A DNA stretch of 64,000 bases from Cinnamomum chago (Eukaryota > Streptophyta > Magnoliopsida > Laurales > Lauraceae): NCBI GenBank assembly GCA_038049695.1, contig CP142452.1:107083001-107147000 (forward strand). Direction: 5' to 3'. The notes beneath the pieces are model-generated. The model worked only from the letters and a program-made list of their open reading frames with translations. It was not told the DNA's origin and searched no databases. The number at the start of each line of letters is the position of its first letter. Position 1 is the first letter of the stretch. A program made the position numbers and the translations under genes. This document shows, in pieces, positions 45,766 to 58,200 of this stretch.

Positions 45766-47924
45766 GACGTCATAGTAGAGAGTTTTGGTGGGGAAGGTTT
45801 CGGCCCTTCACTCAGACATTTCAAAAGTTCAAGAGTTCGGACATTTCAAACACCTCAAACATATTTCAAACATCTCAGATAAATGGAAACTATTCACAAC
45901 ATTACAAGTTCATTGTGTCTTGACCTTACATTTCAAAAAATATATGCATAAATCAGTTTGAAAATTACAAAAATCAACTCCACTCATGTTCTCTAATTCC
46001 TCTCCTTCAATATCTCTTAGTGAACAAAATCAAGGAAAGACAAACCCCATAACAGTAGCAGAGTTCTTTCGCATGAGAAAAATAAGATAAATGAGCGTGA
46101 AATCTCATTCTCCTTTCTCTTCGTCATTTCATCGAACACATTCATGGAAACTACCCAAATATCGACTATCCAAAAACACAGGTCTTATGATACAACCTCC
46201 ATCCATCCCTGCACCGCGCCTGCATCTCACCCTCTCCTTAGCACCTCTCCCACCCATCATCCTCAGGCGATCTTCTTCGCTTTTACGCAGGCGTCATTAT
46301 AACCCCAGTCATCATTCTGCTCGAACTCCGGAACAAGAGACCTCACCCCATCTTCATCACCTCAAATTAAAACTCATTCATTAGAACCCCAAACCATAAA
46401 AATCGAATTAAAAGTACGGACTCAAAAATTGTCGTTGAGGAAAAAGTTGTTCTTCTGCCGGTTTGAACAGAGAGAGAAGGAGTCAAAGATTTTATGGAAA
46501 AGGAGGGTCTGATAGAAGCTTTGAAGGAAAGTGAGGGTTTTCAGAAGGAGAGGGAGCCATGGAAATGAGGTGCGGGAGGAGTTTCGAAAGTTGTGCAGCC
46601 GCTGGAGCATGGGAAGATGGCGCCTATCTCGCAGCCATCTATCAGATCGCCAACGCAGGACCAGCGACGCCGCCCCTCCATTCCATCTTGCCACGCAGAA
46701 CCTGCAAGCGCCTCCCTTCCATCGTCACCCTTGCTGCCTGCACGCGTCCCGGATCGTTGTCTCACCTCTCTCGCCTTCTCTGTCTCCCATTCGCGGCACC
46801 CTGAAGGAGGCGTTCGTTCGCACGTCCACCATGACCAGCACCGGCATGCCCTCTCCATTTCTCTCTCGCAGCCGGACCCTCGTTCACCGAATACCTCTCC
46901 GAACCATCTCACACCCATCTACTATCTATCGCACCTGTTGGATGCCCCTCAATCATCATCCCCATCGCGGTGTCTCCTCCACTCTCGGCAGGGCCTCCTT
47001 GCTTCTTTCTCGACTTCCACAAATATCTCTCTTTCTCACCAAATCAAAAAATAACCCGTCTTTCTCTTTCATTCTTCCTCCTTTGTTCTGAGATTGATTT
47101 GAGATCGGCTGTAGAAAAAAACAGAGAACAAGAGAGATAAGAAGAGATGAATGAAGTTTCGGGTGGCGTTTTGTATGAGGGTCGATATCGACTATAGCGC
47201 TAAAAGAAAAAAAAAAAAAAAAAAAGAAACGTCAATTGAGGGCTCATTCTGTCTACCCTTTTTTATTAGGGCCAAATTAATTAATATGCTGTCTACCAGG
47301 GTTTTTTCCGTTAAATCCCCTATTTTTAAAGGCCTAGGGGTAAGTTTAGGGAGTTAAAGTGTGATTAGAAAAGGAGTTTTAAAATTAGGGCATGGCAAGA
47401 AAAAATAGGCACTTTACTGCCCATGCCCAAAGTGAGCAGTTAAGTGCCTAATTTTTAAGGTTGGTCAGCATGGGTTGGGCAGTGAAGGCATTTTCTGGCC
47501 CTTTTTTGAGAACGGATCTGTGGTTCAGGTGCACTTACTGGGTCAAACACAGGTTTTTAAGTATCCTACAGATTTAGAGAGTCTAAATCCAATCTAGACT
47601 CAAAACTTATGTAGATTAGGACTTCTGGGTCAAAATACCATTTTACTGCCCTTCACATTTTTTAATTGTGACAAGTGCTTCAGTCAGTTTTGATGGCCGT
47701 TATAGGGTTCTTACACTTTACCACTGATCTCATGGGTGGCAAAGTGGGTCCCTTGGGATTCTCCAATTTGGGCCACTAAATGATGCAAGAATGCAAACAA
47801 AACAATATTACAAACAACGAAATAATTAAGTAAACTCAAGGTACATGAAAATGTGTCCATCAAAGGTTAGGTCCACTCAAGATTAATCGTATGGTCAAAA
47901 TCAATATCATCTGGGATCAAGTCC
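45766..47924. other. Region between epsin fragment and kinase array, with a GC-rich segment
   Basis: No recognised protein. 46540-47060 is clearly more GC-rich than its surroundings and open in several frames on both strands (for example 46531-47091 plus and 46918-46541 minus), with Ser/Pro/Arg/His-rich low-complexity translations. It could be a captured gene fragment inside a DNA element or an old CpG-rich 5' region. A poly-A run is at about 47205-47224. No terminal repeats could be paired around it. Confidence 0.4.
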
Positions 47925-50376
47925 TTACATTATGTCATCCCCTGAAGGTATGTCCTGTAATCAGGAACCTATTCCGGTCCATTTTTAGGTAGTGTTTAGA
48001 TCAATATACGCTATGGGTCTATCCTAAGCCAGGCCCATTTTCATTCCCATTTTTGAGTGGCAGTGTATTAAGAACATGAAGTTCATCTTACATTTTATGA
48101 ACATATTTATGTAGATCCTGTTGTCGAGGTCAGTAACGCAAGCGGTCAATTGCTCTATGTAGATCAACAGATTACATCCCCTGAAGGTATGCGCTGTAAC
48201 AGTCCATTTTCAGATAATGTTGTTATCTGGGTACAATACGGGTCCATCGTAAGCCTAGCCCGTTTTCATCCCCATTAGTTTTTGAGTGTTTTTTTAGGGC
48301 AGTGTATTAAGAACATGAAGTTCTTCTTACATTTTATGAACATCAACAGATTACATCCTCCCAAGGTAAGTCCTGTAACTAGAAACCTAGTCTGGGCCAT
48401 TTTTAATGGTGATAATATATGGGTCCTTCCTTATCCAAATCCATTTTCATCGTCATTTTGAGTGGCACTATATTAAGAATAGGAATTCATCCATCTTACG
48501 TTTTATAAACATTTTTAAGCAAATCATGTTGTCGAGGCCCACAGAACAGGCAGCCCATTGCTCTTTGAGGTTCAACAGATTACATCCCCTGAAGGTATGT
48601 TTAACTGTAACCAAGAACCTATTCCGGTCCATGTTCGTGGAGTGTTTTGGTCTGGGTACTATTTCGGTATGTCCTAAACCAGACCCGTTTTCATCATGGA
48701 CATTTTTATGCAGATCCAGTTGTGGAAACCAATAATACAGGCGATGCATTGCTCTCTGAGGGTCGACAGATTATATCTACTAATGGTATGTCCTGTTGGT
48801 AGGAGCCTATTGCGGTTCAAATTTATACAGTTTTCTATTTGGGTATAACATGGGCCTGTCCTAAATCAAACCCGTTTTCAACGGGGGTTTCATTTATTTA
48901 TGAGGTTCCCTAGAATATATCTGCTGCAGGTTTATCCCATAAGCAAGAACCTATTTCAGTCTAGCTAAGTTGAGGGATGTCAGGAATACAACTTTATTAG
49001 AATTTCTTATAAAAATTTGATTTCGGTTAAATATGTGTCCATCCTGACCCAGACGATCGAGTCTTCATCCCCATCTTTTAGTGGCAACCTGTTACAGGAA
49101 GATGAATTCATCTTACATTTTATGTAACAATTTTTATGCAGATACTGTTGCCGGGGCCAGTAAAATAGGCGGTTCGTTGCCCTCTGAGAGTCGACAAGTT
49201 ACATCCGCTGAAGGTATGTCTCATAATCAGGAGCCCATTTCAGTCCATGTTCAGGTAGTGTTAGATCCAGGTACAGTATGTGTCCGTCTAAAGCCAGACC
49301 CATTTTCATCCCCCTTTCCAAGTGGCAGTGTGTTAAGAACAGGAAACTCATCTTACATTTTATGAACATTTTTTTTTACAGATCCTGTTGTCGATGCCAA
49401 TAATATAATTGGCAGGCAGGCCATTGCTCCTTGACCAGGAACCTATTAACATGTATTATTTTGATCCGGGTAAAATATGGGTCCAATATCCTAAGCCAAG
49501 GGTGGACCCAAGTATGGGCATGTGGGTGCAGTTAAACCCTTCAAATCCCATTGCATTTCCAAAATATATATATAAAGGTTCTAGATCCACTTTAAAAAAT
49601 TCAATATTAACTGTGGGTCCTCCTTCAAAATCTACATGAAAATCCGCAATTTGCCCACAAAACCAAACTATCTAAGAGTTTGCATTCACTGTGCTAACTC
49701 ATACCTGTTTTCATCCCCATTTTCGAGTGGCAGTGTGTTAAGAACAGGAAATTCATCTTACATTATTTTACAGATCCTATTGTCCCGTTGCTCTCTAAGG
49801 ATCAACGAATTACATCCACTGAAGGTGTCTTGTAACTAGGAACCCATTCCAATATCTGGTAGTGCTAGTTGAGGAGTGGGCTCCGCAAGGGGGAGTATTA
49901 AAAGTATTTATGTTGACTCTATTATAAATCGAGGTTTTGGTAGGAGTTCGAGTCTCAAATAAAAAAAGAAGAAGAGGAAAATACGTTAATGGTTAGCTAA
50001 GGAAACTTAATAGTGCTTTTATCTATCTACAATATTGTTCGGCCCTAAGCTAGGCCATTTTTATCTCCATTTTTCTCGGCAGCGTACTAAAAAGAGGAAT
50101 TCATCTTCTATTTTATAATTGCCAAGTATATATTAACAAGGGCAAAAAAGTCCCAGAATGGGACTTTCATCTTACATTTTATGAATATTTTAAGCAGATC
50201 ATGTTGTCAATGAAACTGGCAGTTCGTTGCTTTCTGAGGATCAATGGATTACATGCCCAGAATGTATGTCCTATAACCAGAAACCTACTTCTGTTCAGGT
50301 TCATGTAATGTTCTGATAGGGTAATGTATTAAGAACCTTAGTTAAGCTTTTACACTTCATGAACATTTTTATGCAG
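47925..50376 (+). repeat. Tandem array of 72-nt exon-like units upstream of the RLK-D kinase exon
   Basis: Each unit is an intron of about 110-170 bases plus an exon-like block similar to the first 72 nt of the kinase exon at 50377. Copies: 3' stub ending 47946; A 48115-48186; B 3' stub ending 48365; C 48523-48594; D 48714-48785; E remnant about 48909-48929; F 49142-49213; G from 49382 (broken, no donor); H 49774-49824; I 50198-50263. A, D and F are 72 nt with acceptor (tgtag or tgcag) and donor (gtatg) sites. C is 72 nt but its acceptor reads gcaa. H is 51 nt with a weak donor (gtgtct). I is 66 nt. All six are open in the kinase frame and are phase 1-1. Common residues are D-P-V-V at the start, a central G, L-L and Q-I-T near the end. 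The G-H gap holds an unrelated insertion of about 190 bp. Confidence 0.85.
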
Positions 50377-53300
50377 ATCCTGTTGTCAAGGACAATAGAA
50401 CGGGCAGTTCATTGCTCTCCAAAAATCGACCGTTTACATATGACGAAGTCAGTGTTATAACCAATGGTTTCAAGAGATTCCTTGGCAAAGGAGCGTTTGG
50501 GAAGGTTTACTACGGCAAGATGACTGATGGCACTGAACTGGCCGTGAAGATGCTCTTTCCACAATCGGTCAAGTTGCTCTCTGATCTCTCCAAACAATTT
50601 GAGAACGAGGTTAGGCTAAACCATTGCTTTTTATTACCAATGATGTGATCATTGCATGCTTGGGGCCTACGTTTAATCTTGGCTATCAATTATAAGGATG
50701 ACAAGAATAAATGGCCAACATGAAATGTCCATGGATGATGGGACCCATCACTTGAATGACAAGTCGGGATCCACAGAGGCTTTGACCCACGATGAGCCAT
50801 GATCATCATGGGTCAACAGCCTTAGAGGATCACAATTCCTTGAACGACTCATTATAATTGGTTGTCGCGGCGAGAGTTTGACATACAATAAGGTTGGCAT
50901 GTTCATTGCAGGCCCAGCTCTTGATGAGAGTTCATCATCGAAACTTGGTCCCTTTTATTGGCTATTGTCAAGAAGGTGACAACATGGCTCTCATATACGA
51001 GTACATGGCCGAAGGAGACTTAGGGAGCCATCTGTTAGGTACCCACAACCTTCAGCTTCTTACCCTATTTCCTACTGCTACTGCTAGCTAGTGAAGATAA
51101 TATATAAAATACTAATAATAATGGATAGTAACAGGCAAAAAGGGCAATTCAATAGCTCTGAATTGGGACCAGCGACTACATATAGGATTGGATGTTGCAC
51201 AAGGTTAACAAGACTGAAATTAAAAAAAAATTGGCTTTCTTTTACTTTTGTTTTGTACTAATGGTACAATGGCTGGTTTTGAGTTTGTGTGTGTAGGATT
51301 GGAGTATTTGCATGATGGTTGCAACCCACCCATAATTCATAGAGATATAAAGACGGCCAACATCCTATTGAATGAAAGATTCGAGGCCAAGATAGGGGAC
51401 TTTGGGTTATCCAAGGTCTTTCTGAAGTACGATGAATCCAGCCACATTTCAACAGGAATCAAGGGAACCGAAGGATACATCGATCCAGAGTACGTTCTTA
51501 GTCCCTTGAAAATGAATTTGCTTTCATTTGCCTTGCAACCGAAACTTTGTTGATTTCTTTTTAGGCCATGGTTTTTTGTACATGGTGTTTAAGAGACTTA
51601 CAAACGTTGATGAGAAGGAAACTACCCATTTGAAAGTCAGGCACAGACGGCTCTTCTTGTTTTCATTCACATTAGAGATTGTAAAACCATGAAGAATATT
51701 ACAGACTTAACAACCTACAAATTCTCACCCGTGCAAAATTTTGTCCCGGGCACCAGCAGGACCATCACCATAGGTGAGGCCCCCCTAAATTTTAGGGGGT
51801 CTCGTATGACGAATGGCGCCCATGCACAGTGCACAGTAGAAAATTGTCCAGTAGCAGCACTACTACTTTTCATGTTGAATGTGAACTCCAGTAGCAGTTC
51901 CTAGGGGTGAGAGAAAACCATTAACCAAACCGAAACATCGGTTTTCTATTTTCCCAAACCGAACTGAACCGTCCAGGTGCTCAAATTGATCAGAACCGAA
52001 TTGGTTCGGTTAGGATTTTTTTGTTTTTTATTTTATTTTCACAAAAAAAAAAAAAAAACTGCATTTCAAACTTGGTCCATCAAATGGAATGAAGAGAAAC
52101 TGTAATGAACACTAAAATATATTTCATAATTTGTTTTAACCAAGGAAGCATACATCAAACGATGGACGAACTCTTTCCATCCATCATCCGGTTGCGTGAT
52201 TGAATGAACCAAGGCAGGTTCAGCCAACTTTTTAGGCCAATGAGCTTAAGTAGTTCAAGTCTTTTGGTAAAATACACCAATAAAATGGTCATGTACTTAC
52301 CTATTTCTCTGTATAAGACCTAGACCAGACTATATTGCTTGATCTAGACTAATGAATTTAACACAAAAGGAACTATTTTTTTATTTATTTTTTATTGTTG
52401 CTAGCAAGATGGGTTCGAGTGGAATGTAGCCCTAATTTTGAACTAATTGAGATGAGATTCTTCATAGTTCACTTTCTATTAGGTTAGACCAAACCCTTGG
52501 ACAACGCTACTAAAAACCGAATAATGCACACTTCTTGTAGAACTTTCATCAACCATGTAACATGCAAATAGAACATACAAGCGCTTCATCTAATGCTAAA
52601 ATAGTTAAAACTCAATACTCAAGTTAATATATACGGTCAGTTCGGTTTAGGCGGTTAACCGTGGGTTTGGACACATAAAAGATTAAAGAGAAAGAAAACT
52701 TTAGGTACCTTGGATCAATGGTGCAACAGGATGGAGAGAGTGATACTGATATAAGTCATAGGATTCAGGCCGGGTGGACCAAATGGAGTAGTGCTTCGGG
52801 GGTCTTGTGTGATCGGAAAGTCCCCCTCGAAGTTAAAGGAAAGTATTATAAGGTAGCGGTACGTCTAGCGTTGTTATATGGATCAAAGTGTTGGGCAGTA
52901 AAGCATAATCATGTTAAGAAGATGGAAGTTGCGGAGATGAGAATGCTAAGATGGATTTGTGGGATCACAAGGAGAGATAGGATTAGGAATAAAGAGATTA
53001 GGGGCAAAGTAGGAATAGTACCAATTAAAGATAACATGAGAGAAAATCGACTGAGATGATTCGATCATGTTAGAAGACGCCTAACGGAGGCACCTGTTAA
53101 AAGGTATGAAAGCATAGAGATTGTCCGGAGCAGGAGAGGGAGAGGGAGACCCAAGAGAAGTTAGAAAAAAACCATTAAACATGACCTTGCCTACATGGAT
53201 CTAACGGAGGATATGGCCCTAAACAGATTTGATTGACGTCGTCAAATCCATATAGCCGACTCCACCTAGTGGGAAAATGCTTGGTTTGGTTTGGTTTGGT

Positions 53301-53981
53301 TCAGTTTAGGCCGTTAACCGTGGGTTCAAACCAATAACCGACCGATGTAAGGCGGTTTCTAAGATTTTCAAACCGTTGATCGAACAGATCTATATAAAAC
53401 CGATCTGAACCACCCGGTTCGATCGATTCAATTTTGTTTTGCAGTGATACTAGGTTTTTTGTACAACCCTAGAAGTTTCTACATAACCAGCAAGACCTCC
53501 TTTTGAGGGACTAGAATGGCACCACAGGAACATATTTTTGGTCTCGGTCGTTAGTGTAACTAAATGAGATTTGGATATAAACAATAGAATAGAGTATATG
53601 ATGTCTCCTAACAGAACATACTTACTTCTCTTAATATATATATTTATATATGAAAATATTCATGTGCATCTATCCCTCACCACATTATGGTGAGGGACAA
53701 CATAGTGGGGCCACTTTATGATTCATCCAAATCATCCACACACATGAAACTCGTTAAATTACAATGGATCAATTAAATTTTCATTAATCGGAATGGATTG
53801 GACCGTTGGATTGAGAGTCAAAATTTTTCTTTAATATAAAGTCATTAAATTTGTTGGCCATGGACGAAGGGGCTAGAGACTTGGAATTGATTTCAAAGTT
53901 GATATATGGTCTCATCTCATATGATTCTTTCCATCCCCTAAGTTCCATGGTCGTGGGCCCCATTGAGTGTTGCACGCATGA

Positions 53982-54026
<45 letters not shown>

Positions 54027-55219
54027 CAGACTCTCCTAAGCTTAAGCTTATGATAAGATTCCGTAAACTAATAGTTCTGAGGCTTACCCTTGGTCCATCC
54101 AAATGGACTAAACACACGACCCCCCTAAATTGCACATATCCACCAATTTTTGGTTAGATCGGAATTTACTAGACTATTGGATCGATTCTGTACGGATCCA
54201 AATAGACCGTTGACCACTAAACTTTTGGTGCCCAGATGGAGATGATTAAAATACGATTGAGGCTGATTTTTTTTACAGAGATGATGGTCCAACGGAGTCC
54301 TTGAAATCCCCCATCCCCATACCCATGCGGGTCCCCAGGTGGGCCCCACTACTTAATTGAGCTGGCCCCCCTGTAAATATATATATATATATAACATTTT
54401 TTTTTAATGGTTCTCTTAATATTTTTTTTCTATATGTTAAATTTACACTGTTGACTGAATGCTTTTATAATACATCAGAGATGACTTTGAATCTCCACAG
54501 CTCCAGGCGCTCTTGACAGAACATCCATGAACAATTTTTCATGATATGATTGGCTGCAAGAAGACTCGGTCATTTAGTTGCAGAGTTGGACAGCCCTTTA
54601 CTGTTGTGATACGACTGGTTTGTGGACTAGGATTGATGGGTCAGTGAGCCCAACTGCTCTACGGACCCATGGGATGAGCAGCATGTTTCACTGAACACTG
54701 GGCCTGCTTGTAGATATTACAGGCTGTGCAGTTGAGGATTCTACATTTCCTCCTCTGTTTTTAGAGGACCTTGTTTGTACTTTGTAGCCATAACCATCTT
54801 CTTCATCATCATTAAGGCCTTTGCAATGTGATTTGTTCAGAGCCAAGTAGCTTATATAGTGTTTTTTTCTGTTTAGGTACGACACTTCCAAGCATTTGAC
54901 AAAGAAAAGTGACGTCTATAGCTTTGGAGTTGTTCTGTTTAGGCTAATCACAGCCCTGCCCGCAACTATCCAAAGAAATGGCACTGACAAGATAGATTTA
55001 GTTGATTGGGCAAACCGTACAATCGCACAGTTGGAAGGTGTCCATGACGCTGATTCCCTCAAGAAAGCAGCAGAAATTGCCCGACTATGCACGTCAAAAA
55101 AATCCGAAGAGAGGCCGAACATGTGCGAAGTTGTATCCAAGTTGAAGGATTGTCTGGAAACTGAAGCAGCTGCTGAGAGGATCAGGGTCTTAGTTAATGT
55201 TGAACAACAGGTGGAATGA
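50377..55219 (+). CDS. RLK-D: LRR-RLK-type protein kinase region, ectodomain not found
   Basis: Exons 50377-50609, 50912-51038, 51135-51203, 51297-51489 and 54877-55219 join in phase into 320 codons plus stop, entering in phase 1. The second to fourth exons have exactly the lengths of those in RLK-B (127, 69, 193). Motifs: F-T-Y-D-E-V, glycine loop G-K-G-A-F-G, catalytic Lys in L-A-V-K-M, H-R-D-I-K, D-F-G, and G-Y-I-D-P-E-Y. The C-lobe lacks about ten residues around the usual G-D-I-x-x-V-D segment, and the tail is short. No membrane or malectin/LRR exon was found upstream; instead the 72-nt exon array precedes it. Intron 4 is 3.4 kb and holds a hAT-like element with a nested LINE. The reading frame is clean, so it may be expressed with a different N-terminus, as a cytoplasmic kinase or through exons further upstream. 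Confidence 0.85.
50782..50815. other. Short perfect-arm hairpin in RLK-D intron
   Basis: The segment begins ttgacccacgatga and ends tcatcatgggtcaa, arms of 14 bases with one mismatch around a 6-base loop. A structural curiosity; the ttgaccc arms also contain W-box-like cores. Confidence 0.6.
51902..53471. mobile_element. hAT-like non-autonomous element in RLK-D intron 4
   Basis: Ends TAGGGGTGAGAGAAAACC and GGTTTTTTGTACAACCCTA are a degenerate inverted repeat. Flanks gcagttcc and gaagtttc agree at six of eight positions, as expected for an old 8-bp target duplication. The ends are full of aaccgaac/ggttcggtt motifs. A LINE fragment is nested inside. Confidence 0.6.
52669..53299 (+). mobile_element. 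5'-truncated LINE (non-LTR retrotransposon) 3' end
   Basis: The translation from about 52700 to 53260 matches the C-terminal tail typical of plant LINE reverse transcriptases: the Y-G-S-K-C-W, E-M-R-M-L-R-W, G-R-G-R-P-K and L-T-E-D-M-A motifs. It contains stops (52 codons after R-L-R, and tga/tag elsewhere). It ends with a (tttgg)n simple repeat at about 53280-53299. Target-like sequence ttaggcggttaaccgtgggt at 52647 recurs as ttaggccgttaaccgtgggt at 53306, giving a target duplication of about 27 bp. Confidence 0.85.
53472..54876. other. Rest of RLK-D intron 4
   Basis: Contains an (AT)n run at about 53983-54022, a hairpin ccctcaccacattatggtga plus ggg near 53672, and a possible MITE between tatggccagactc (54020) and gagctggccccc (54359), set in ta-rich flanks. 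The acceptor for the last exon is tctgtttag at 54868-54876. No coding sequence. Confidence 0.5.
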
Positions 55220-58200
55220 CCTCCTGTATTTGTTTCCAGCTTTCAACAAGGCAGTGGGTCTTGGCATCACATGCAGTTCCAGGTCCATGTGACGAAATGG
55301 TTTTCAGATGCCCCTTTAGATGGCTTCAGTGAAGTAGAACATTTTCAGATATCCCATAAACCATGATTTATTGTAACAGTGTGTTGTCTCCACTGTTTAC
55401 CGGTTACTGTAAATTTTGACCGCCACATTTGATTGTTTATGAATATTTAGGTAGTTGGTGAACTGTGATGACCATTTCGTTTAGTTTTTTGCACTACCAT
55501 GTATTTGCTTGATAGTGTGATGCTGGGAACATATTTTTGCATATTCCATACCTAAAATTTTCTATTCTGTATTTGTAGTTATATTATGCTGGCTGTCTTC
55601 TGTCCTTATTAACAATAAGAGAATAAAAAAATGGAAGTTAACAAAAAGAGAAGGAAGAAAAGAAGAGGAAGAAAGAAAGGATACGATTGCATGGCTGAAA
55701 TGTCAATAAATGACCCCACCCCTACTTCTCACATGGGGCCCTCATTATTCCATTGGGAGATAGGCCCATTATCAGATCAATCATGCAATAAACACTTTTT
55801 TTTTTTTCAGTTATAATATTTTTCTCAAGAGTGTTATACTTTGAATGTTTTTCATCATATTCCTCAAGCAAGGCAGAGGCGTTAGTTATGAGCAATTCAG
55901 ATTTTAATTATGTAGGCCTGCTGTGAGTAAAATAAATTATTTTTTTTCAAAATATTTTATTCAGGCACATTATGAATGAAGAAAAATAAAATGGACTCTC
56001 AGCTTGTTTCTTTATTTGGATTTCCAAGAATTAATATCTAGAGAATTTCAAGTTCTCCAAAATTCATCCCTGATGTGGAATTCCAAAATCTGCTTCTTGA
56101 TGGAGTATTTAAAATTCCAACAAAGTGCAAAGAGATTGGAATTTATAGATTTCTAAAAAGTTATTTAAGACCTTATAGGTGGCGGGGATTTAAAATTCTT
56201 AAGAAGAAAAAAGTCATTTCAAATGCCATCACACCATGTCAGTAAAAAAAAAAACCAACATGCAGAATCTTTGTCAGAAATTCTAGTAAAAAAAATGCTC
56301 AAAAGAGCCTGTTTCTTTTTTGGAATTCAAAGAATTCCTATTCGTTCATTTTTAAAATTATTAGATATATGTAATTCTTGAATGCTCGTTTATACTAGAA
56401 CATCCATAAATCCCAACAAAAAGCAAAGGAATTAGAATCCTATTTTTTCACTAGAATTTAGAGAAATCTTGTCTCCAAAATTTACAAATACCCCAGCTTG
56501 GTGGAATTCCTAAATCCCCCTTTTTACTTGAATATCCAAAATTTATACAAAAATGCAAAGAGATTGAAATCTCAAAATTATAATAGAGCATTTAAAACCT
56601 TTTAAATGGCCGAAATTTGAAAATTTTTATAAAAAGATATGGCATTTACAAATAATTGAAAACAAGCCATCACATCATACCCATAAAAAGAAGAAGGAAA
56701 AAAAATCAACACTTCAAACTCTTGTTAAAAAATCTAATTAAGGTAACTGGAATTTTAAAGCTTAGTAGAGAAACATGTCATTTATAAATGCCATGAACAA
56801 ACCATCACATCATACAAAAAATTGATTTCCTTTTACAAATGGTATTTGGTTCATCAAATATTTCAGAACCGGTGGATTGAAACGGCTTATCGTCGTTTCT
56901 AATTAGAGGCGGTATTAAACCGTACAAGGAGGAAAAACGGTCCTCTCAGGCGTCTTTCTCCTTCATCTGGTCTTTCTCTTGCGAACCGGATAGCATCCCT
57001 CGATTCTCTGGTCTTTCTCCTTCATCTTCTTCCTGTGCTTCTTCCACAGCAACAAGCTTCATTTCCAAGGTCTTAGCTCGATCGATTCGTGGATGTATTT
57101 GTCGAGATTGGAAGAAAGATCCATGGATTCTGGGAGAGAATGAAATGAATCCCTAGAAATGTGGAAAATTGCACGCAATGCATCTTCCCCAACGAACCCT
57201 ATGTGTGTAGTCTCTCAAATTTCCTTCTACCAAGCTTTCTCGTTCCTCAAATCCTCCGAATTCTACACTCTCAAATCCTACATGTATATGTATATGTGTG
57301 TCAGTCATTTTCTTTCCAACCCCCATTCCATCTTTCTAAGCCCTAGATTCCACACTAACTGAAACCAATCCTCTCAATCTGCCTCTGCCTCCGTGACTTC
57401 ATCATCTTCGCCATATCCAGGTGATTTTGGTTTTATCATCTTATTCTCTTTCTATTCTCACTTTTGATTATTGAAGTAGACGCTCGGCTTGAATAATGTT
57501 TGTTGAATATCGAATTTGAGTTTGTTGGCGGTGGATTTCTTCTCTCTGTGTGGAATTTCAAATTTTCTTGCAATCTTAACCATGTCATCTGACTTATCTC
57601 TATGTTTTCGCATGTTCTGTTTGCAGAAAGTGAATCCGTTGCTTAAACATATATACGGAATGTAGGTCAATCCAACTCCCTCCAAACCCCAGGTACCTCT
57701 CTCTCTCTATCTCTCTTCTTCTTCTTCTTCTCTCTTCTTTTTTCTATGTATGTACATTATGTGAGGTGATTCTCATATAGTCAAATGGACCATACAGATG
57801 GATGGAAAGATGGAGTCACAATGTATTTGAAAAATTAGGGTTTCGTTGTTTGGTTGAGGAGGAAATCGAGCTTGAGAAAAACATCCCCAGTTACTTCAAT
57901 TGTTTACTGTAGTCAGCTTTCTCATCCAACCCATAAGGGTTAAAGGGCATAAATCTCAATCACATTGTTTGCACCTATGATGCCCAGATACGGCAGGGAC
58001 ACGCGATAGTCATGGCGGGGACACGGATTTTACATGTAAAAAGTGAAGTATCAGATACGATACGTTGTCCATTTTGAAGTATCCGTGCATCATAGGTTTT
58101 CACTCTCTGAGTATATAAAACAGATTGATTTCATTTTCTGCTAGAAATAGAAACTGAAGATTTCATTTTCTGAAAATTTTGTAAATAATTTCACTTTTGG

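Noticed and set aside
46531-47091. Overlapping open frames on both strands, up to 186 residues
   Set aside because: Low-complexity Ser/Pro/Arg/His content, open in several frames at once because of GC content, no recognisable domain or splice context. Kept only as an unassigned region.
52718-53059. 113-residue open frame as a separate gene
   Set aside because: It is the C-terminal tail of a LINE reverse transcriptase inside a truncated element with stops downstream.
53938-54157. Open frames across the (AT)n run with Ile-Tyr repeats
   Set aside because: Translation of a ta microsatellite, present on both strands.
41368-55219. Epsin exons spliced to the RLK-D array as one chimeric gene
   Set aside because: Epsin exon 4 ends in phase 0, whereas the array units and the kinase exon need phase 1; a direct join would break the frame.
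57159-57362. Small open frames following a CT-rich leader
   Set aside because: Start context and leader look plausible, but the peptides are not recognised and no splice-linked coding exon follows.
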